A stretch of DNA of 64,000 nucleotides from CALFML01 sp044222245 (GTDB lineage Bacteria; Myxococcota_A; Polyangia; Palsa-1104; JAEUJZ01), in contig JBGANQ010000002.1 of the NCBI GenBank assembly GCA_044222245.1, positions 173,840-237,839 of the forward strand, read 5' to 3'. The notes under the pieces were generated by a model. The model was not told the origin of the DNA. It saw only the letters and a list, made by a program, of their open reading frames with translations, and made no database searches. How positions within the stretch are numbered: the stretch's first letter is position 1; every line of letters starts with the position of its first letter. Positions 63,012 through 64,000 of the stretch are shown here, one piece after another. A program made the translations under genes and the position numbers.

Positions 63012-63540
63012 CCGGCCCCGCCGCAGGCGATCGCCGCGCCAGCTTGGCTCGGCTGTCGCCCGATTCCGACCGATTCTGTCCGAATACCGGGCGCCGCGCC
63101 GGATCTCGGACGGAGCTTGGCCAGCTCTTGGCCAGCTCTAAAACCGCAGTCGCTGGGAGCCTTTCCGCAGCGGCACGTTTTACGCCTGCTCCGCCTCACC
63201 AGCCGCCAGTTGAAAAGTTGAATTTATAGTCTCTGCCGGGGCTGCGGCATCTTATTCTAGATGTGGACTTTGGTCCTCACCTGAGCTGGGGGAGCGGGGG
63301 GACTGGGAAGTGCTGTCCGCGGTCTGTTGACCCGGATCCGGACTCCGCACGGAAGCAGCGGCGGGGAGACTGGATTAGCTATGGCTGGTCGGACTTTTGA
63401 CAAGCGCAACCTCGCGGCATGTGGCAGTTCCCGGGCCCGGTCGCAGGACGCCCCGGGTGCAGCCGCGCCGCCTTGGTTGGCACAACCCATGCTTTGGTTC
63501 CGAGGACCGCGCCACCCCTTGAGACAGCGAGGATGCAGTC
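63012..63540. other. Gene-free 529-base region
   Basis: No reliable gene. Several short frames occur (for example 63327-63540 on the plus strand) but they lack ribosome binding sites and have Arg/Ser-rich, shadow-like composition. A few direct repeats of GCCAGCTCT at 63119-63135 are seen. The region probably holds the promoter of the gene that starts near 63541, but no clear boxes were found. Confidence 0.55.
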
Positions 63541-64000
63541 TTGTTTCGTAGAGTGCCTCGACAAAAGCTACCCGGCAGCGCCAACAACATCGGCTCGCAG
63601 AGCCCGTCGATGCTGATCACGCTGTCGGATTTTCCCGACGGATTTGACGACAAGCAGATCCTGGACGTGTGCATCAGCGTGCCCGGCGGCGGCGGCGCGG
63701 CGCACCGGGTGCTGTCGCGGCAGCGCCAGACCCTGCGGGCAGCGGTGCAGCAGGCCAGCGTCCATGCCGAGCAGCTCGCCCAGGCGGGCGGCGAGACGAT
63801 CGTCGCCCCGGGTGGGCGCCCATCGATTGCCCACCTCGCCGATGGGCAGGGCGGCTGCATGCTGTCTCTGGACTACGATCTGGGACCGCGCGGCCAGGTG
63901 CGGCCGCGGGTGGTCCGCTCGCTGCGCCTGTTCGTCGTCGGCCGCCACGAGTGCGGCACCGAGGCCCACCCCAGCCCCGCAGTCCCCCCCCAGCCCAAGC
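63541..64000 (+). CDS. 5' part of an unrecognised protein running off the window
   Basis: A frame with no stop from TTG 63541 to the window end (about 153 residues). GAGGA lies 9 bases before the TTG; GTG 63553 and ATG 63610 are other possible starts. From ATG 63610 it reads 'MLITLSDFPDGFDDKQILDVCISVPGGGG', then an Ala/Gln-rich helical part and a Cys-bearing strand 'GGCMLSLDYDLG'. No family was recognised. Codon use matches the neighbours, with G or C at most third positions. Confidence 0.6.
   Translation, partial: MFRRVPRQKLPGSANNIGSQSPSMLITLSDFPDGFDDKQILDVCISVPGGGGAAHRVLSRQRQTLRAAVQQASVHAEQLAQAGGETIVAPGGRPSIAHLADGQGGCMLSLDYDLGPRGQVRPRVVRSLRLFVVGRHECGTEAHPSPAVPPQPK

Noticed and set aside
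63327..63551. Small plus-strand gene in the region after the acyl-CoA dehydrogenase
   Set aside because: Arg/Ser/Pro-rich 74-residue frame without a ribosome binding site or domain; judged to be chance.

Overview
The window is high-GC DNA (hand counts of single lines in ordinary genes give about 65-70% G+C) densely packed with bacterial genes on both strands. The gene content points to a myxobacterium-like member of the Myxococcota: a GltG/AgmX-type gliding-motility protein with FHA and TonB-like ends, two transmembrane Ser/Thr kinases, an FHA-linked sigma-54 activator, an NtrC-type activator, many secreted lipoproteins, a DUF4384 protein end and a MoxR ATPase gene set. The lineage is an inference from gene families; no rRNA is present.

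Layout. 1-5.7 kb: end of a DUF4384 protein, a SWIM/SNF2 pair on the minus strand, and a queuosine-precursor-type transporter. 5.8-14 kb: htpG, a polytopic membrane protein, yjbQ, an aldehyde dehydrogenase, then the tightly coupled rsmD-coaD-aminotransferase run. 14.2-19.3 kb: a five-gene plus-strand operon (secreted protein, FG-GAP-like lipoprotein with a strong internal drop in GC, Ser/Thr kinase, coiled-coil lipoprotein, TlpA-like thioredoxin) that runs into a minus-strand selenocysteine tRNA gene. 19.3-28.6 kb: sigma-54 response regulator, long-chain acyl-CoA synthetase, a ClpX-like ATPase without the zinc-binding domain, an Rpn/PD-(D/E)XK-like protein, a KamA-family radical SAM enzyme, a degenerate resolvase-like protein, an ArfB-like release factor and rbfA. 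28.8-39.6 kb: membrane and envelope genes (four-helix membrane protein, beta-carbonic anhydrase, CPBP protease, lipoproteins, a one-domain voltage-gated channel, DUF3105, a large TlpA protein, FIST, iron alcohol dehydrogenase plus ABM monooxygenase). 39.9-43.7 kb: UDP-sugar dehydrogenase coupled to a subtilisin-like lipoprotein. 43.8-48 kb: a three-gene overlapping operon of two large unrecognised proteins and a MoxR AAA+ ATPase, the best candidate for an uncharacterised system. 48-64 kb: purine permease, TPR-metallopeptidase, IHF alpha, a Lys/Ala/Pro histone-H1-like protein, FHA-sigma-54 activator, typA, a spermidine-synthase-like protein, gltG, a tail-anchored Ser/Thr kinase, an acyl-CoA dehydrogenase and the start of an unrecognised gene that runs off the window.

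Recurring themes are phospho-threonine signalling (two kinases, two FHA proteins, two sigma-54 activators), translation-coupled operons, and short tandem duplications that sit on or just after stop codons (ugd, typA, the membrane gene at 7.9 kb, rbfA). A selenocysteine tRNA shows that the organism reads UGA as selenocysteine somewhere in its genome, although no selenoprotein gene was recognised here. No CRISPR array, insertion sequence, prophage, riboswitch or rRNA was found.
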